Shown: in pieces, positions 1 through 5,583 of the stretch
Layout of the letters: every line of letters begins with the position of its first letter
How positions within the stretch are numbered: the stretch's first letter is position 1
Assembly: GCA_030606465.1 (NCBI GenBank)
Contig: JAUWGL010000070.1
Span: forward strand, 1 to 5,583
Length of the DNA: 5,583 bases
Reading direction: 5' to 3'
Origin: Thermoplasmata archaeon
Lineage (GTDB): Archaea; Thermoplasmatota; E2; DHVEG-1
Notes under the pieces: generated by a model
Told to the model about the DNA's origin: nothing
Database searches by the model: none
Seen by the model: only the letters and a program-made list of their open reading frames with translations
Made by a program: the position numbers and the translations under genes

Positions 1-686
1 CCGAAGATATCGATACTAGTAAATCCAAGAGATTTCAACATCCATGTCAGCTCGGATGGAACATAATATCGTTCATTACACTGAAGTTCTTTTTTCTCTC
101 CATCATCATCAACAAAAGTAGTTATATTATGTTCTCTGAAAGTCATTAAATCAAAATTGTTTTCAGAGTATTCTGCACCCTCTTCCTTTTTTTTAGATTC
201 CCGGAAATCTTTTACAGAGTGAAAAAGAGGAAAAAGTCCATTAAGAGTTGTAAATATTAATTTACTGTTTTTTGGTTTTAAGGCATTAGAAGCATTTTCT
301 AATATTTGGAAATTCATCTCATCATTTTCCATCAAAGGAAATGCTCCTTCACATAACATAAGGACTAAATCAAACTCAGATTTATATGGTAAACTTCGTG
401 CATCTTGTTTTTCAAAAATAACTCTGACATTTTTTTTCTTTGCATTTTCTTTTGCTTTTTGAAGCATTGAATCAGAAAGATCTAATCCATTAACATGGTA
501 TCCGCGTTTTGCTAGCTCAATAGAATGTCTGCCTGTTCCACAACCGATATCAAGTATTTTCAGACCCTTATTGAAACCAATTTCTTTTTCGATGAAATCA
601 CATTCACCAAGCGTTCCGTTTATAAATGGTTCTTTTTCATATTTATTAGCATAATTTTCAAATAATGCTTCATACCATTGTTTCAT
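1..686 (-). CDS. Class I SAM-dependent methyltransferase, C-terminus cut by window edge
   Basis: The minus-strand frame from the ATG at 686 stays open to the left edge, giving 228 codons plus two bases. The visible protein has a Rossmann-type methyltransferase core. Motif I is ILDIGCGTG at residues 44-52, which binds S-adenosylmethionine. The acidic residue that usually holds the ribose hydroxyls is D69 (GLDLS). The adenine-contacting motif is QDA at 94-96, and FDLV at 105-108 is the strand-4 motif. A segment near residues 109-160 (CEGAFPLM and FTTLNGLFPLF) resembles a subgroup of small archaeal and bacterial cytosolic methyltransferases whose substrate is usually unassigned. The start is supported by an AAGGAG site ten bases upstream. 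A weak TATA-like stretch near 744-753 could drive it, but this is unsure. It points away from all neighbours except the tRNA and seems to be its own unit. The family call is firm; no substrate can be named. Confidence 0.9.
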   Translation of the reverse strand, partial: MKQWYEALFENYANKYEKEPFINGTLGECDFIEKEIGFNKGLKILDIGCGTGRHSIELAKRGYHVNGLDLSDSMLQKAKENAKKKNVRVIFEKQDARSLPYKSEFDLVLMLCEGAFPLMENDEMNFQILENASNALKPKNSKLIFTTLNGLFPLFHSVKDFRESKKKEEGAEYSENNFDLMTFREHNITTFVDDDGEKKELQCNERYYVPSELTWMLKSLGFTSIDIF

Positions 687-696
687 TTATTAAATT

Positions 697-702
697 CTCC
701 TT
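697..702 (-). promoter_or_regulatory. Shine-Dalgarno site of the methyltransferase gene
   Basis: On the minus strand this reads AAGGAG, a near-perfect match to the anti-Shine-Dalgarno sequence of 16S rRNA, with ten bases between it and the ATG at 686. It decides the start of the methyltransferase and shows that this organism uses leadered messages for some genes. Confidence 0.75.
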
Positions 703-816
703 ATTAGCATGTTTAAATTTGATACTGTTACTTAGAATTATGCAGATAAATGTATCCAATAAAGCTTCTCAAATCATAATTTGTACTCAATTTTTATCTG
801 TAAACATTATCATGTT

Positions 817-821
817 AAAAA
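817..821 (-). terminator. Oligo-T tract after tRNA-Arg
   Basis: The minus strand carries a run of five T six bases after the last tRNA base. Archaeal RNA polymerase often stops at such T runs without a hairpin. A short inverted repeat (AACAT, four-base loop, ATGTT at 803-816) follows, but it is AT-rich and too weak to call a stem-loop terminator. Confidence 0.4.
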
Positions 822-827
822 TTATCA

Positions 828-902
828 CGGACCTGGCGGGATTCGAACCCGCGATCTGCAGCTTAGGAGGCTGCCGCCCAATCCAGGCTAGGCTACAGGC
901 CC
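828..902 (-). tRNA. tRNA-Arg, anticodon CCU
   Basis: Read on the minus strand, 75 bases fold into a complete cloverleaf. The acceptor stem GGGCCTG pairs with CAGGTCC (one G-U pair at position 3-70). The D arm stem is GCCT/GGGC with one T-G pair. The anticodon stem GCAGC/GCTGC encloses the loop CTCCTAA, so the anticodon is CCU and reads the arginine codon AGG. The variable loop has five bases, and the T arm is GCGGG, TTCGAAT, CCCGC. The discriminator base is G. The CCA end is not encoded and would be added after transcription. No intron is present. The anticodon position and all four stems were checked base by base, so identity is certain as far as the anticodon can show. Confidence 0.97.
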
Positions 903-930
903 AAATAATAACAAAAGAAATAACGCCTTG

Positions 931-946
931 TTTTTTAAAACCTTTC
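931..946 (-). promoter_or_regulatory. Probable archaeal BRE/TATA promoter of tRNA-Arg
   Basis: On the minus strand the sequence reads GAAAGG followed by TTTTAAAAAA. The A/T box is centred about 34 bases before the first tRNA base, and the purine-rich GAAAGG in front of it sits where the TFB recognition element would be. This spacing suits a transcript starting a few bases upstream of the mature tRNA, trimmed by RNase P. The region is AT-rich, so a chance match is possible. Confidence 0.5.
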
Positions 947-977
947 AGAAAAATATCATTAATTATAATTAACAAAT

Positions 978-985
978 TTTAAATA
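978..985 (+). promoter_or_regulatory. Probable TATA box of the serine hydrolase gene
   Basis: TTTAAATA lies 23 to 30 bases before the ATG at 1008. In archaea the TATA box is centred about 26 bases before the transcription start, so transcription would begin at or next to the ATG. No Shine-Dalgarno sequence is visible in between, which fits a leaderless message. The surrounding DNA is very AT-rich, which weakens the case. Confidence 0.5.
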
Positions 986-1007
986 TTAACTGCTAAATAT
1001 ATTATTT

Positions 1008-2258
1008 ATGATTAGAAAAATGAGAAAACTATTTGCTATATCAATTATTGTTTTACTTATTTGCCTTAGTATTCCTAATCTATCTGGAAGAAAAGCTATT
1101 CAAAGTAGTACATCTATTTTAGAAAATCCAGATCTTTTTACTGAAGATATTCTATTTAATTTAAAAATTAGAACAATGATGAGACTTGCTCATTTGGAAT
1201 CTCTTTCAACTGGTATCATAAAAAATAACTCTCTTGTTTGGTATAATGGCTATGGTTTTTCTGATAGATTATTATTACAGAGAGCCTCTAAGGATACAAT
1301 GTATATGGCTGGGTCGATTTCTAAAGTTATTACTGCTACGGCTTTAATGCAGCTTTATGAGGATGAATCATATGATTTTGATTTAGATGACAACGTTAGT
1401 GAATGGCTTCCTTTTGATTTTAAAAATCCAAATTTTCCTAATATAAATATTACGTTCCGTATGCTTCTTGCACATCAGTCAAGCCTTCATGATCATGATA
1501 AAATTAGTGAGTTAGCATACCTATTTAGTAATCATCCTTATTCATATACAAAAGAGCTTTTACTTCCCAATGGGGGTGATTATCATCCTGAATACTGGGG
1601 TGATTATCTACCAGGAGCTGGAGCAAATTATTCAAATCTGGGTTTTACGCTGTTAGGATATATTATTGAAAGAATGACAGATCAATCTTTTGAACAGTAT
1701 TGCAATGATAATATATTTAAACCACTGGGAATGAAAAATACGAGTTTTAATACAAGTAATCTTGATAAATCTAATCTAGCAGCACCTTATTTTTGGTTTG
1801 GCGGTATATATATTCGTATGCCAAAATCTGATTTTATTTTTTATGATCCATGTGGCGGTCTGTATACTACTGTTGAGGATTTATCTCATATTTTAATTGC
1901 TCATCTTAATGGTGGAGTATATAATAACGTAAGAATTCTTAATAATTCAACATTAGACTTGATGCACACTGTACAATATCCAAAAAGCAGTCCTTACTAT
2001 AACTTACGTTTTGGACTTGGATGGTTAATATGGCCAGATATTAACAATGAACCTTACTACATGGGACATGGCGGTGATCTCATTTTTTACCATGCAATGA
2101 TGCTAACACGTGTTTCTGATAACATCAGCATAATTTATTTTTACAATTCAGCCGCTCCAATAAAAATCTTATTCCCAATTATATCATCAATAATAAGGGC
2201 AAAAGCAATGGGACAGATTAATAAATTATTGTTTGAAAAAGCAGAAGATTTTAAATAA
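1008..2258 (+). CDS. Exported serine hydrolase, beta-lactamase/penicillin-binding-protein fold (PF00144)
   Basis: A 416-residue protein of the class C beta-lactamase-like serine hydrolase family, which includes DD-peptidases, esterases and peptidases. The N-terminus has basic residues (MIRKMRK) and a hydrophobic stretch at about residues 8-22, a likely signal peptide or membrane anchor, so the enzyme probably works outside the membrane. The catalytic SxxK motif is SISK at 103-106, with the nucleophile S103 and base K106. The second motif YSN is at 208-210 in the typical PGAGANYSN context. The third is HGG at 354-356, equivalent to KTG. All three active-site elements are present, so the enzyme should be active. 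Length is usual for a single-domain member. The ATG at 1008 fits the TATA spacing; the ATG at 1020 is an alternative and would keep the signal peptide. The substrate is unknown: an archaeon lacking murein would not need it for penicillin resistance, so an esterase or peptidase role is as likely. Confidence 0.9.
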   Translation: MIRKMRKLFAISIIVLLICLSIPNLSGRKAIQSSTSILENPDLFTEDILFNLKIRTMMRLAHLESLSTGIIKNNSLVWYNGYGFSDRLLLQRASKDTMYMAGSISKVITATALMQLYEDESYDFDLDDNVSEWLPFDFKNPNFPNINITFRMLLAHQSSLHDHDKISELAYLFSNHPYSYTKELLLPNGGDYHPEYWGDYLPGAGANYSNLGFTLLGYIIERMTDQSFEQYCNDNIFKPLGMKNTSFNTSNLDKSNLAAPYFWFGGIYIRMPKSDFIFYDPCGGLYTTVEDLSHILIAHLNGGVYNNVRILNNSTLDLMHTVQYPKSSPYYNLRFGLGWLIWPDINNEPYYMGHGGDLIFYHAMMLTRVSDNISIIYFYNSAAPIKILFPIISSIIRAKAMGQINKLLFEKAEDFK

Positions 2259-2263
2259 ACAGT

Positions 2264-2270
2264 AAAAAAA
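2264..2270 (-). terminator. Oligo-T terminator at the end of the minus-strand operon
   Basis: The minus strand has an unbroken run of seven T five bases after the stop codon of the TraB-like gene. No hairpin stands in front of it, which fits the hairpin-free, T-rich termination of archaea. It lies in the 17-base gap between the two convergent genes; no comparable T run serves the plus-strand gene within this gap. Confidence 0.55.
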
Positions 2271-2275
2271 CAAGT

Positions 2276-3007
2276 CTATGATTCTTTATATTCCAAGCTA
2301 AATGATGCTGACGTTGAATCAGATATTTCCGTGGCTTGTTGCCTTAACTCACTAAGTCTTATAGTTTCAAATTCAACATCTTTTGATTTTAACAACGTAC
2401 TAATACCAGGGACATGACCATCACCAACTACTGCTATCACTTTTTCATACTCTTCATCGGCTTTCTCCAGCTGATTAACCATATGTTGATTTCTATCATC
2501 AATCAAAACACGTTTAATAGTGGGAAATTTATCTCCGATTTGTTCAATATACTCATCAAAATTGTTTTCAAACCGGTTTAGCTCTTTTTCCACATGTTTT
2601 TTACTGATAAAAAAACCAGTGAAACCAGCGAGCATTAGCTTTATTTTCTCAGAGAATCTCATGGATTTCAACATTTTTGAAAACATGTATTGTGCGTTCA
2701 TATCAATAAAAGCAACGGGAAGCTGATGATTTTGAGCATAATTAATGGCAGTCATCATTTCATCTCCTGCTTCCACACCGTATTCTTTTGCCATGCTATC
2801 CTGAAATCTAGCAAGCATTCTGTAAATAATCGGAGTATGCTTCCTTGCCTCATGATAAGCCTCAGGGTCAGTATTTTTCATAAGCAATGCTTTATATCTT
2901 TGTTTATCAAGCTCTACACAAACAATTTCTGGCTGCCTCTCATCAAAAACTTTTAGGATACCCTGTGTAAGATTAAAAACATGTCCTGTTCCAATTAAAG
3001 TAATCAT
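2276..3007 (-). CDS. Short TraB/PrgY-family protein
   Basis: A 243-residue member of the TraB/PrgY family, related by fold to the TIKI/GumN superfamily of putative metal-dependent peptidases. Conserved pieces are IGTGHVF at residues 5-11, VCVELDKQRY at 29-38, GDEM at 81-84, FIDMN at 100-104, DDR at 170-172, and GDGHVPGI at 195-202. The GxH pairs and acidic residues are the family's presumed active-site or metal residues. The ATG at 3007 was chosen over an ATG at 3121. Homology begins exactly there (MITLIGTGHVF), an AGGA site lies eight bases upstream, and the longer version would overlap 104 bases of the preceding gene with unrelated residues. Many archaeal TraB proteins are longer and end in membrane helices; this one has no such tail, only a mildly hydrophobic stretch at about 122-134. 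PrgY acts on a peptide pheromone in Enterococcus; the archaeal role is unknown. It is the last gene of the operon. Confidence 0.85.
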   Translation of the reverse strand: MITLIGTGHVFNLTQGILKVFDERQPEIVCVELDKQRYKALLMKNTDPEAYHEARKHTPIIYRMLARFQDSMAKEYGVEAGDEMMTAINYAQNHQLPVAFIDMNAQYMFSKMLKSMRFSEKIKLMLAGFTGFFISKKHVEKELNRFENNFDEYIEQIGDKFPTIKRVLIDDRNQHMVNQLEKADEEYEKVIAVVGDGHVPGISTLLKSKDVEFETIRLSELRQQATEISDSTSASFSLEYKES

Positions 3008-3015
3008 TTTATTTT

Positions 3016-3019
3016 TCCT
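3016..3019 (-). promoter_or_regulatory. Ribosome binding site of the TraB-like gene, overlapping the ahcY stop
   Basis: The minus strand reads AGGA eight bases before the ATG at 3007. Its A and first G are the last two bases of the TAG stop of the S-adenosylhomocysteinase gene. A ribosome ending on the upstream gene is thus placed to restart on this one. The site supports 3007 as the start. Confidence 0.6.
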
Positions 3020-4436
3020 AATATCTATAATGTTCTGGTTTGTAAGGCCCTTCTGTTTTAACACCAATATAGTCTGCCTGTTTCTGTGATAGTTTTGTGA
3101 GCTTAACACCAAGTTTTTCAAGATGCAACTTTGCTACTTCCTCATCAAGTATCTTTGGAAGCATATACACACCAATATCATGATCCTTGCTCCAAAGCTC
3201 TATTTGTGCCAAGCATTGATTTGTAAAACTGGTGCTCATCACAAAACTTGGATGACCAGTTGCACAACCAAGGTTTACAAGTCGTCCTTCAGCCAGCATG
3301 AATATTTCATGACCATCTGGGAAGAGATATTTATCCACCTGGGGTTTAATATTCAATTTTTTAACACCTGGTATTTTTTCAAGATCAGAAATCTGTATTT
3401 CATTGTCAAAATGACCAATGTTACAAACAATAGATTGATCCTTCATATGCTTCATATGCTCAGCAGTAATCACTTCACAATTCCCAGTTGCTGTAACAAA
3501 AATATTTGCTTCATCTAAACTATCTTCAATGGTTTTAACCTCATAACCTTCCATAACTGCCTGAAGTGCACAAATCGGATCAACCTCTGTAACAATCACT
3601 CTTGCACCAAAACCATGCATACTCTGAGCACAACCCTTTCCAACATCACCATAACCACAGACCACGACTGTTTTACCAGCAACCATGACATCAGTTGCAC
3701 GTTTTATCCCATCAGCAAGACTCTCACGACAACCATACAAGTTATCAAACTTTGACTTAGTAACACTATCATTAACATTAAACGCTGGAAACAAAAGCGT
3801 ATTGTTTTCCATCATCTGATACAAACGATGAACACCAGTAGTTGTCTCCTCTGATACACCCTTAACATCTTTGGAAATCCTATGCCAACGCTCTGGATCC
3901 TTATTGTATATCCCTTTCAGACAACTCATTAACTCCTGGTAATCCTCACCCTCATCACTATAATCCTTATCAAAAAGATCAGGGTTGCTTTCCACCTCAA
4001 ATCCTTTATGAACCATCAATGTTGCATCTCCACCATCATCAACAAGAAGATGAGGCCCCTTACCATCGCCGAAATCTAAAGCATTCTGAGCACACCACCA
4101 ATACTCTTTAAGATTCTCGCCTTTCCAAGCAAAAACAGGAACACCACGCTTTGCGATAGCAGCAGCTGCATGATCCTGAGTTGAAAAAATATTACAACTC
4201 GCCCAACGAACATTACCACCAAGCTCAAGCAAAGTCTCAATAAGAACACCAGTCTGAATAGTCATATGTAAACTACCCATAACCCTAGCATCCTTCAAAG
4301 GCTTCTTAGGCCCATATTTCTCCCTAATTGCCATAAGACCCGGCATTTCTTTTTCTGCAATGTCAAGTTCTTTTCTACCAAAATCAGCAAGGCCGATGTC
4401 TTTTACTTTATATTCTTCTGTTTTTGCTACCATCAT
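3018..4436 (-). CDS. ahcY: S-adenosylhomocysteinase, long bacterial type
   Basis: A 472-residue enzyme that reversibly splits S-adenosylhomocysteine into adenosine and homocysteine, using tightly bound NAD, and so relieves product inhibition of methyltransferases. Visible landmarks are H57 in SLHMT, D133/D134 in [11 protein letters not shown]196/E197 in SEETTTG, and K227 and D231 in [11 protein letters not shown]. The NAD-binding loop GYGDVGKG is at 261-268, with E284 following its second strand. GHFDNEI is at 341-347, and the C-terminal tail ends in KPEHYRY, which in this family reaches into the partner subunit's NAD site. A segment of roughly 36 residues at about 148-187, absent from the human enzyme, marks the bacterial long form. 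Every key residue is intact. ATGs at 4436 and 4433 are both possible; an AGGTG site lies five and eight bases before them respectively, so the second is slightly better spaced. It follows the acyl-CoA synthetase gene by eight bases and precedes the TraB-like gene by ten. Confidence 0.98.
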   Translation of the reverse strand: MMVAKTEEYKVKDIGLADFGRKELDIAEKEMPGLMAIREKYGPKKPLKDARVMGSLHMTIQTGVLIETLLELGGNVRWASCNIFSTQDHAAAAIAKRGVPVFAWKGENLKEYWWCAQNALDFGDGKGPHLLVDDGGDATLMVHKGFEVESNPDLFDKDYSDEGEDYQELMSCLKGIYNKDPERWHRISKDVKGVSEETTTGVHRLYQMMENNTLLFPAFNVNDSVTKSKFDNLYGCRESLADGIKRATDVMVAGKTVVVCGYGDVGKGCAQSMHGFGARVIVTEVDPICALQAVMEGYEVKTIEDSLDEANIFVTATGNCEVITAEHMKHMKDQSIVCNIGHFDNEIQISDLEKIPGVKKLNIKPQVDKYLFPDGHEIFMLAEGRLVNLGCATGHPSFVMSTSFTNQCLAQIELWSKDHDIGVYMLPKILDEEVAKLHLEKLGVKLTKLSQKQADYIGVKTEGPYKPEHYRY

Positions 4437-4441
4437 TCCAA

Positions 4442-4446
4442 CACCT
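4442..4446 (-). promoter_or_regulatory. Ribosome binding site of ahcY, overlapping the upstream stop
   Basis: AGGTG on the minus strand uses the last two bases of the TAG stop codon of the acyl-CoA synthetase gene. It sits five bases before the ATG at 4436 and eight before the ATG at 4433. The arrangement suggests translational coupling and slightly favours the second ATG. Confidence 0.55.
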
Positions 4447-5107
4447 ATTTTAATATTAGTTTAGCATCAACAACACATAAATCATCCCCGTATACAAATA
4501 CAGGGTTTAAATCCATCTGGTCAACATGTTCATCTAGTTCTTGACCAATTTTAGAAACCTTTAATAGAAGATCAACTACTAATTGTTTATCAGCTGGTAT
4601 GTTTCTAAAACCCTCCAATAATTGTTTTCCTTTTATTTCATCTATCATCTGCTCAGCATCATACCTATCAATTGGAACAACACGAAATGTTACATCTTTA
4701 TACAGCTCAGTGTAAACACCGCCTATTCCACACATAATACTTAGTCCAAATGTTGGATCCTGAACCAGGCCAACAATGATTTCAACACCTTTTTCTTCCA
4801 TTTGGTCAACAAGAAAGTCTTCTTTTGGAAATTTTTCTTTAAACTCTTTAAAAATTGTTTTTAGTTCATCTATGTCTTTAATATCTAATTTTACTCCACC
4901 AACATCAGTCTTATGTAGAATCTTACTAGAACAAACCTTCAACGCCACAGGAAACTTTAAACCCAGGTTTTCTAAATCCTCAAGTTTGTTTACCACCTTA
5001 TAATTCGTAGTTCTTATACCAAAAGATCTCATCAGATCCTTAACTTCGTTTTCAGCAAGAGGTCCTTTTCTCTCAATGAGTTTTTTTATGTCTTGGTTCA
5101 TAATCAT
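4445..5107 (-). CDS. ADP-forming acyl-CoA (acetyl-CoA) synthetase, beta subunit
   Basis: A 220-residue ATP-grasp protein matching the separate beta subunit of archaeal ADP-forming acyl-CoA synthetase (EC 6.2.1.13 type). The enzyme turns acyl-CoA, ADP and phosphate into free acid, CoA and ATP, the main substrate-level ATP step in peptide- and sugar-fermenting archaea. Family features are PVALKVCS at 53-60 with nucleotide-binding K57, the signature [10 protein letters not shown] at 63-72, [15 protein letters not shown] at 107-121, GIGGVYTEL at 127-135, and [11 protein letters not shown] at 159-169. DLNPV at 199-203 and D214 correspond to the metal ligands of succinyl-CoA synthetase beta. Length is normal for the split form. 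The gene starts inside the stop of the upstream ligase (ATGA). A second ATG at 5101 is also well served: AAAGGA precedes the first by seven bases and AGGA the second by six. The alpha subunit, which binds CoA and carries the phosphohistidine, is not in this window. Whether the acid is acetate, a branched-chain acid or an aryl acid cannot be told. Confidence 0.93.
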   Translation of the reverse strand: MIMNQDIKKLIERKGPLAENEVKDLMRSFGIRTTNYKVVNKLEDLENLGLKFPVALKVCSSKILHKTDVGGVKLDIKDIDELKTIFKEFKEKFPKEDFLVDQMEEKGVEIIVGLVQDPTFGLSIMCGIGGVYTELYKDVTFRVVPIDRYDAEQMIDEIKGKQLLEGFRNIPADKQLVVDLLLKVSKIGQELDEHVDQMDLNPVFVYGDDLCVVDAKLILK

Positions 5108-5583
5108 TCCTTTTTCCTTTCATCAACAACACGTTTTGCTTTTAACCCTGCTTGTGGGATGCCGTTAGGTGGTAAAACTGTTACCCTTGGTGTAAACAAA
5201 ATAACTGATTTAATATCAGCCTGCAACGTCTTTTCAAGATTCTTTGACTCAACCTGACTTGATTGTTTTTTACTTTCCACCTCTACAGTTAGTTGGTCAA
5301 CACCATTTTCATCAGTTGAAAGAACCATACGCCAGTTACCACCAACAACTGGGTTTTTCATCAAGACAGACTCAATTTGACCTGGATAAATGTTTGTACC
5401 ACGGATAATAATCATATCATCAGATCGACCCTTGATCGTGGTATGTTTAACATGTGTACGTCCACATTCACAAACTTCTTGGTCATATATTTTAGCAATA
5501 TCTCGTGTCCTATAACGTAGGAGGGGCATACCTTCTTTGGTAATTGTTGTAAGAACAATTTCACCTTCTTCTTCAGGCTCTAC
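5104..5583 (-). CDS. Phenylacetate-CoA ligase-like AMP-forming enzyme, C-terminal 159 residues
   Basis: The minus-strand frame is open from the right edge to a TGA at 5104; the ATG at 5529 is an internal methionine, since the coding signal continues upstream as VEPEEEGEIVLTTITKEGMP. The fragment matches the end of PaaK-type adenylating enzymes, which activate an aryl or other carboxylic acid with ATP to an acyl-AMP and then a CoA thioester. Landmarks, counted in the fragment, are MPLLRYRTRD at 19-28, the CECG pair of cysteines at 38-41, and the hinge motif GRSDDMIIIRGTNIYP at 52-67, where the C-terminal domain rotates between half-reactions. AGLKAKRVVDER near the C-terminus contains the lysine expected to catalyse adenylation. 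In peptide-degrading archaea such ligases are often found near indolepyruvate oxidoreductase and ADP-forming synthetase genes, and the next gene here is such a synthetase, overlapping by four bases. The substrate is not shown by this fragment. Confidence 0.93.
   Translation of the reverse strand, partial: VEPEEEGEIVLTTITKEGMPLLRYRTRDIAKIYDQEVCECGRTHVKHTTIKGRSDDMIIIRGTNIYPGQIESVLMKNPVVGGNWRMVLSTDENGVDQLTVEVESKKQSSQVESKNLEKTLQADIKSVILFTPRVTVLPPNGIPQAGLKAKRVVDERKKE

Larger units (their letters stand above)
687..1007. other. Non-coding region with tRNA and divergent promoters
   Basis: This 321-base stretch has no credible protein gene. It holds the tRNA-Arg gene, its probable promoter, the methyltransferase leader, and the serine hydrolase promoter. 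Short open frames crossing it run through the tRNA and lack coding character. Outside the tRNA the DNA is strongly AT-rich. A direct repeat of ATTATCA (807-813 and 821-827, plus strand) lies next to the tRNA 3' end; it is short and probably chance. No integrated element or attachment-site copy of the tRNA end was seen in the window. Confidence 0.7.

Noticed and set aside
803..816. A small inverted repeat AACAT-TATC-ATGTT beside the tRNA
   Set aside because: Five A/T-rich base pairs are too weak and too likely by chance in this DNA to be called a hairpin, operator or attachment site.
665..982. A plus-strand open frame of 105 codons, and a minus-strand one at 787-975
   Set aside because: Both read straight through the tRNA-Arg gene; the first also overlaps the methyltransferase start. 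Their sequences resemble no family and have no ribosome site.
3008..3121. A 38-residue N-terminal extension of the TraB-like protein
   Set aside because: It would overlap the coding end of ahcY by 104 bases, shows no TraB similarity, and a ribosome site and the family N-terminus both mark the ATG at 3007.
3441..3458. Two perfect tandem copies of a 9-base unit (CTTCATATG)
   Set aside because: They encode HMKHMK inside ahcY, in a place where the family normally has a similar HM..MKD pattern, so this is ordinary coding sequence rather than a repeat element.
3123..3518. A plus-strand open frame of 131 codons opposite ahcY; similar ones at 2520-2726, 2690-2956 and 4776-5003
   Set aside because: They lie antisense to strongly conserved genes and show no recognisable motif; they are by-products of the codon use of the real genes.
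5104..5529. A separate 141-residue protein starting at the ATG at 5529
   Set aside because: The same frame stays open to the window edge and its upstream codons match the conserved PaaK sequence, so this is an internal methionine of a longer gene.

Overview
The window looks like a piece of an AT-rich archaeal chromosome. Four things point that way. A tRNA gene lacks an encoded CCA and sits behind a BRE/TATA-like box. A TATA-like box lies 23-30 bases before the ATG of a gene that has no Shine-Dalgarno site, as in a leaderless transcript. There is a stand-alone beta subunit of ADP-forming acyl-CoA synthetase. A T7 run ends an operon with no hairpin. The exact lineage cannot be fixed; a Thermoplasmatota-like or Asgard-like archaeon would fit, and this is inference only. 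The S-adenosylhomocysteinase is of the long bacterial type, so the genome probably carries genes of bacterial origin.

Layout. Positions 1-686 (minus strand) hold the N-terminal 228 codons of a class I SAM-dependent methyltransferase that runs off the left edge. Positions 687-1007 hold no protein gene; they contain a tRNA-Arg(CCU) gene on the minus strand (828-902), its probable promoter, and a probable divergent promoter. Positions 1008-2258 (plus strand) encode an exported serine hydrolase of the beta-lactamase/penicillin-binding-protein (PF00144) fold. It converges, with a 17-base gap, on a four-gene minus-strand operon covering the rest of the window.

In transcription order (right to left) the operon reads: C-terminal part of a phenylacetate-CoA-ligase-like adenylating enzyme (cut by the right edge), ADP-forming acyl-CoA synthetase beta subunit, S-adenosylhomocysteinase, and a short TraB/PrgY-family protein. 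Junctions are a 4-base ATGA overlap, an 8-base gap and a 10-base gap. At the last two junctions the TAG stop codon forms part of the next gene's ribosome binding site. The first two genes fit organic-acid/acyl-CoA energy metabolism, as in peptide-fermenting archaea. S-adenosylhomocysteinase recycles the product of methyl-transfer reactions, and the TraB-like protein has no assured role. The operon promoter lies beyond the right edge.

I found no mobile element, CRISPR array or clear new defence or biosynthetic system. The points most worth a second look are the unusual operon partnership, the bacterial-type S-adenosylhomocysteinase, and the short TraB protein without a membrane tail.
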